From the NCBI RefSeq assembly GCF_964355755.1, contig NC_092674.1, forward strand, positions 11,973,001 through 12,037,000: a DNA stretch of 64,000 nucleotides, given 5' to 3'. The translations under genes and the position numbers were made by a program. Of the stretch, positions 60,901 through 64,000 are shown piece after piece. The stretch is from Antedon mediterranea (taxonomy: Eukaryota > Echinodermata > Crinoidea > Comatulida > Antedonidae). The notes beneath the pieces are model-generated. The model made no database searches, was not told the origin of the DNA, and saw nothing but the letters and a program-made list of their open reading frames with translations. How positions within the stretch are numbered: the first letter of the stretch is position 1; the number at the start of each line of letters is the position of its first letter.

Positions 60901-63592
60901 CTCTCAAGTAAGGCAAAGCTTAATAACATTCAGAAGGTTACAATTAGTTAGTAATATCCATTATTTAAAATGTCTTAATATTGAATAAACACTCAATAGA
61001 TATTTAATTATCTATAGTACCCATTTTTATTTAACGCGATTTACTAAATGGAATTTATTTCATTGGTTTTAAAGGTAAATGTAAATACCATCACTTATTT
61101 GATTACCGTATGTGACAGAAAGCGTATAATTTAAAACTAATAACATTTTCCATTAAGTCTTGTTTCTGCAACAATTAGTGATATTTAAAACTAATAGGCC
61201 TAAAAGTCACGTTAAACCTATTTAAAAATAAATAGACGTACCGATACTACAGTTTGGTCCATCCCATGCTTCATCACATCCATTATCACAGCTTCCGTCC
61301 TCCCGATTACAACTATCAGAGTTGTTGCAATGGCATGGGTAGTTACATAATTCGCCGAAATAACCCATCGGACATGTGCCATTTTGCAATACTGTAGTTA
61401 AATAATAAGAACATCTTTCGATGATTCTGTTTTAAAACTAATTAAATCTAACACTGCGATAGTACAGTTTAAAAAAAAAAAAAAATAGTTTTATTTTATT
61501 CTCTCCTAATGTCACAGGCCTAAAATAGATTTAAAAAAAAAAAGAGGTTAACCAGTACACACACCGAATATTGTTTATAATACTGATTTTACCTCACTTT
61601 AAAGGGGTAAATGTATGGTAGGACCTAAATGTTAGAATTAGGAAAGATTGGTATAACAATTTATTTCAATGAAGTATAATTTATTGATCGATGCTGTTAT
61701 ATAAATTAAAATAATTCTACAACATTTAAGATGAGAAAAGAGAGTAGTACTAAAAGCAAAATAAATTTAACTTTGACTAAAAAATATTTGCCACGAGATG
61801 AATGTTATACCTTGGCATTGTGGGCCTTCGTATCCCTCAAAGCAACTAGAAGGAGAACAACCTTTTGCATTGTCACAATTGTTACAATTACATTTAATTT
61901 GACATCCGGCACCATAATATCCGTCATCACAATCTTAAAACAAACATCAGTACGTATAACCTACCATTGTTATGAATGCACATAGTGTTAGGCCTATATT
62001 TCCAAATCTTTTTTTTTCGCACACAAACCTCGAAATTAATTCAAATTTGTATTATGTTTGTAATTATAAGCAGCCTTCACAATTTTGTATTATTAAACAT
62101 GTACATAACTTCAATTAAATTTTAAGCGAAACCATATTTTTTTATAATACAATTTTATATCAATTTTTAATAACACACTTATTTATTGTTTACCATCTTT
62201 GCAATCCAATCCTTGGTATCCAGCAGTACAACTGCAGCCGACAGGATCTGGAGGACAGACCAATTTACCTCTACAACTATCTCTATTGCCAGAACATTTA
62301 TTTGGACAATCACGGCCCAATTTATTAAAGCCACACGCTATAAATAGAGTAACTTCTAAGTGTGATTATCATTCAAACAATTTTTAGTAGTAATAATTTT
62401 AATTTATTTGACTTGATATATTTGCATCAACATTTCAAGATTCACTGAAAGATTCTAAAAATGTATAAATACAAACAATTCTATCATGCAGCATTTCCAA
62501 TAATTCTAAAACAAATGTATATAAAATCAGTAGAGTATTATCATACTATGTATTTAAATAAATCTCAAAATTTGAGATTTAATACCTATTTCACATTGTG
62601 TTCCTTTGAATCCAGAAGTACAAATACACAACCCCGTTTTGTCATCACAAACTCCACCATTGTAACAAACTGGACAATCCATTTCACAAGCTGGTGGATT
62701 CCACTTTGGGGATGGGCAATCTGGAATTTGTATTTGTGCAAGTATTATTTCAAATTACTTTCTGATTGCTACATCGGCCCAATTAAAAACTTGAAACTAT
62801 TGATAAATGTAATTTCGTTGGACTTATTATGGTTTTTAATTTTAAAAAGGGTTACGGATTATATATTCTCAAATGTTTCCACCTCAGCCGAAACAATTAT
62901 GGTGGTTTTTATTGTGGTTGTTAGTGTAAGGGTACAATTTCTAGGGAAGTATAAGTTCATATTTATTTACCGAACGAACAACAAAAAGAAAAACATAACA
63001 AATAACCTGGCATATATAAAAGCAAACAAAGAAAAGCGTACTGTTTCCTACTGAGCGGTGAAATAATTTCTAGTCCATCACACAGTGGTTGCAATGTTAC
63101 TGTTCTCTCGTACACATTCGTACATTTTTGTAGTAGGCCTCCATAATTATAACACAATATACGATTGAGCCAACAATATCGCTACGATACTGAAACTATG
63201 CATTTCGTGCATTTCACTTACAACACGTCCCTATTATCGGATGCACTCTTAGTAATATTCCAATTTTTTCCGAACACAAACCAAACTCTCATCAATATAT
63301 CAAATCTACTATTAGAAAGTGGTGATAAATATACTTATAAATCTATGTTTACCTCTTACAATCAGTCTCATTATACCGTTATTACCGTCAGGTTCATCGC
63401 CATGGAAACATTCATATACGCCGCCATCTTGTGCTCGTAAATTATCGATCTTGATTGAATGTATGTTGGTCCATGTGATATTGTCATAATTGTGTCTCCA
63501 TTTGAGGTCACCAGTCTGATTCACACTAACATTCAACGTAACTGATTCTCCAACGCCAACTGTCACTGTTTTCTTTAAAAAAGTGATAGTGG
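48732..63592 (-). CDS. Receptor protein tyrosine phosphatase with Tie-like ectodomain (Ig, 4 EGF, FN3s, TM, D1, D2), 5' end off window
   Basis: Exons (minus strand, all GT/AG): 63353-63592, 62586-62720, 62194-62337, 61811-61933, 61242-61391, 60613-60918, 59497-59564, 58961-59272, 58447-58722, 57939-58147, 57615-57702, 57231-57309, 56741-56817, 55823-56034, 55348-55435, 54967-55043, 54666-54702, 54417-54514, 54118-54240, 53715-53878, 53270-53405, 52323-52472, 51886-51985, 51421-51494, 50671-50931, 49910-50061, 49393-49528, 48732-48806. They give about 1,360 residues. Phase is continuous except between 59497-59564 and 58961-59272. D1 has WPD and [10 protein letters not shown], so it should dephosphorylate phosphotyrosine. 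D2 is degenerate. The Ig-EGF part resembles Tie receptor kinases. The signal peptide exon is not in the window. Confidence 0.92.
52323..55435 (-). CDS. PTP domain D1 (catalytic) and D1-D2 linker
   Basis: The domain runs from [17 protein letters not shown] (pTyr loop region) and [10 protein letters not shown] through [28 protein letters not shown] and KYWPD. The WPD loop follows ([13 protein letters not shown], exon 53715-53878), then the P-loop [13 protein letters not shown] split across 53715-53878 and 53270-53405, and the Q loop [17 protein letters not shown]. The WPD Asp, nucleophilic Cys, P-loop Arg and Q-loop Gln are all present, so D1 should be active. Exon 52323-52472 carries the helix leading to D2. 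Confidence 0.93.
57231..57309 (-). CDS. Transmembrane exon
   Basis: [20 protein letters not shown] followed by IYFLMKR is a single membrane-spanning helix with a basic stop-transfer end. It is preceded by the last FN3 strand and followed by juxtamembrane exons 56741-56817 and 55823-56034. The latter is acidic and Asn-rich, with LEPIYTN as a possible tyrosine phosphorylation site. Confidence 0.88.
57615..60918 (-). CDS. Fibronectin type III region (exons 60613-57615)
   Basis: FN3 modules lie in 60613-60918 ([35 protein letters not shown]), 58961-59272 (SLSECTEYR-type strand before [12 protein letters not shown]), 58447-58722 ([32 protein letters not shown]) and 57939-58147 plus 57615-57702 ([36 protein letters not shown]). 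The short exon 59497-59564 ([20 protein letters not shown]) begins a further module that is not completed. Sequons are numerous. Correct phase supports all joins except the one after 59497. Confidence 0.82.
61242..62720 (-). CDS. Four EGF-like exons (Tie-type)
   Basis: All four exons are symmetric phase 1-1. The first (62586-62720) reads [20 protein letters not shown] followed by GFKGTQCE. The second (62194-62337) reads [18 protein letters not shown], then [18 protein letters not shown]. The third (61811-61933) reads [20 protein letters not shown], then GYEGPQC. The fourth (61242-61391) reads [20 protein letters not shown], then WDGPNC. The first three match the three EGF repeats of vertebrate Tie receptors in order, including the CSG and PDPxGCSC signature of the second. 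The fourth is extra. Confidence 0.9.
63353..63592 (-). CDS. Ig-like domain exon of the receptor phosphatase
   Basis: [20 protein letters not shown], then [15 protein letters not shown] and [14 protein letters not shown] give the B, C and F strands of an Ig fold. The F-strand YxC cysteine and the core Trp are present, but the B-strand cysteine is replaced (VTLNV where VTLxC is usual). The exon ends GIMRLIVR and splices in phase to DCPSPKW, the same junction wording as the Ig1-EGF1 boundary of Tie receptors. There are three N-glycosylation sequons (NQT, NIT and one in NVS). Confidence 0.85.
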
Positions 63593-64000
63593 CTAGAAAC
63601 AAAAAAAGGTTGATATTAATCCTTCAGTATTCTATCAATAATATTCTGAATCACAAAAAAAACACATTTATTTTATAGTCAACATTATTTATATTTGCCC
63701 AACCAAATTTAAACTAGAGAATACATGTTTAATAGAACATGTATCCAGTCAGCCATTATTCATATTATTCATCCTTCACATTTACTTCTATTATTGTATT
63801 GGCAATAACTGGGGTCTGAAAAAAAGTTGGTGGCGTTTTGAACGTATAAGTACGTCAAAGTTACCAGTATTAAACACTTAATTTTTTGCACTGATTCTGG
63901 AATAAAAACCGCAATCGAGTTTAATAGTAATCTATATTAGTGATTGATAAACGTGATTCAACCAGTAAGTGCTGTATTTATAACTTCAGATCGCTTTTTG

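Noticed and set aside
62461-63054. 197-residue plus-strand frame
   Set aside because: It runs antisense across an EGF exon and an AT-rich intron of the phosphatase gene, with low-complexity composition and no domain.
62963-63157. Possible extra exon ([17 protein letters not shown]...) between the Ig and first EGF exons
   Set aside because: The Ig exon joins the EGF exon directly in phase and matches the known Ig-EGF junction. No donor fits this segment.
63781-63822. Possible small upstream exon (TPVIANTIIEV) with a good polypyrimidine tract and AG acceptor
   Set aside because: The only donor nearby gives a 36-nt exon in the wrong phase for the Ig exon. Not supportable without transcript data.

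Overview
This is animal nuclear DNA: AT-rich, with small exons separated by long introns with GT/AG borders, and dense with LINE and SINE tails, MITEs, foldback elements and minisatellites. The protein families found (UBXN7, CREG, an adhesion GPCR, a receptor tyrosine phosphatase with a Tie-type ectodomain) and the many taggcctag-type palindromic words suggest a marine invertebrate deuterostome, most likely an echinoderm. That assignment is inference. The longest uninterrupted reading frames are mostly not genes. They come from a palindromic tandem array at 16.6-18.0 kb and from transposon remnants. The real genes had to be assembled exon by exon from splice sites and reading phase.

Layout. 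(1) 1021-4537, minus strand: 5' half of a UBXN7-like p97/VCP adaptor, running off the left edge. (2) 4538-9543: intergenic, with MITEs, minisatellites and an inverted-repeat element. (3) 9544-14932, minus strand: a complete four-exon CREG-like secreted or lysosomal glycoprotein gene. Its first intron is filled by a 2-kb repeat bracketed by TCGGGCCCAA motifs. (4) 14933-29702: a gene-free repeat block. It holds a ~200-bp tandem repeat split by a TTAA-flanked element that itself carries a 1.3-kb foldback array, then a 3.7-kb palindrome carrying an inverted pair of decayed gene copies, a second 1.3-kb palindrome, ~140-bp tandem units, and a satellite invaded by a LINE. (5) 29703-46062, plus strand: a complete ~20-exon adhesion GPCR with LDL-receptor class A repeats, a mucin-like stalk, a GAIN/GPS region and seven transmembrane helices. 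(6) 46063-48731: convergent intergenic region with a 787-bp terminal-inverted-repeat element. (7) 48732 to beyond 63592, minus strand: at least 28 exons of a receptor protein tyrosine phosphatase. Its ectodomain is Ig, four EGF-like repeats and FN3 repeats, followed by a transmembrane helix, an active-looking D1 phosphatase domain and a degenerate D2. The signal peptide and first exon(s) lie off the right edge.

The most striking biology is gene 7. Its Ig-EGF-FN3 ectodomain closely resembles that of Tie (angiopoietin) receptor kinases, but the cytoplasmic part is a tandem phosphatase. It therefore looks like a receptor with a Tie-type outside and the opposite enzymatic activity inside. Genes 5 and 7 are both cell-surface signalling receptors arranged tail to tail. 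No functional link between them can be shown from sequence alone.
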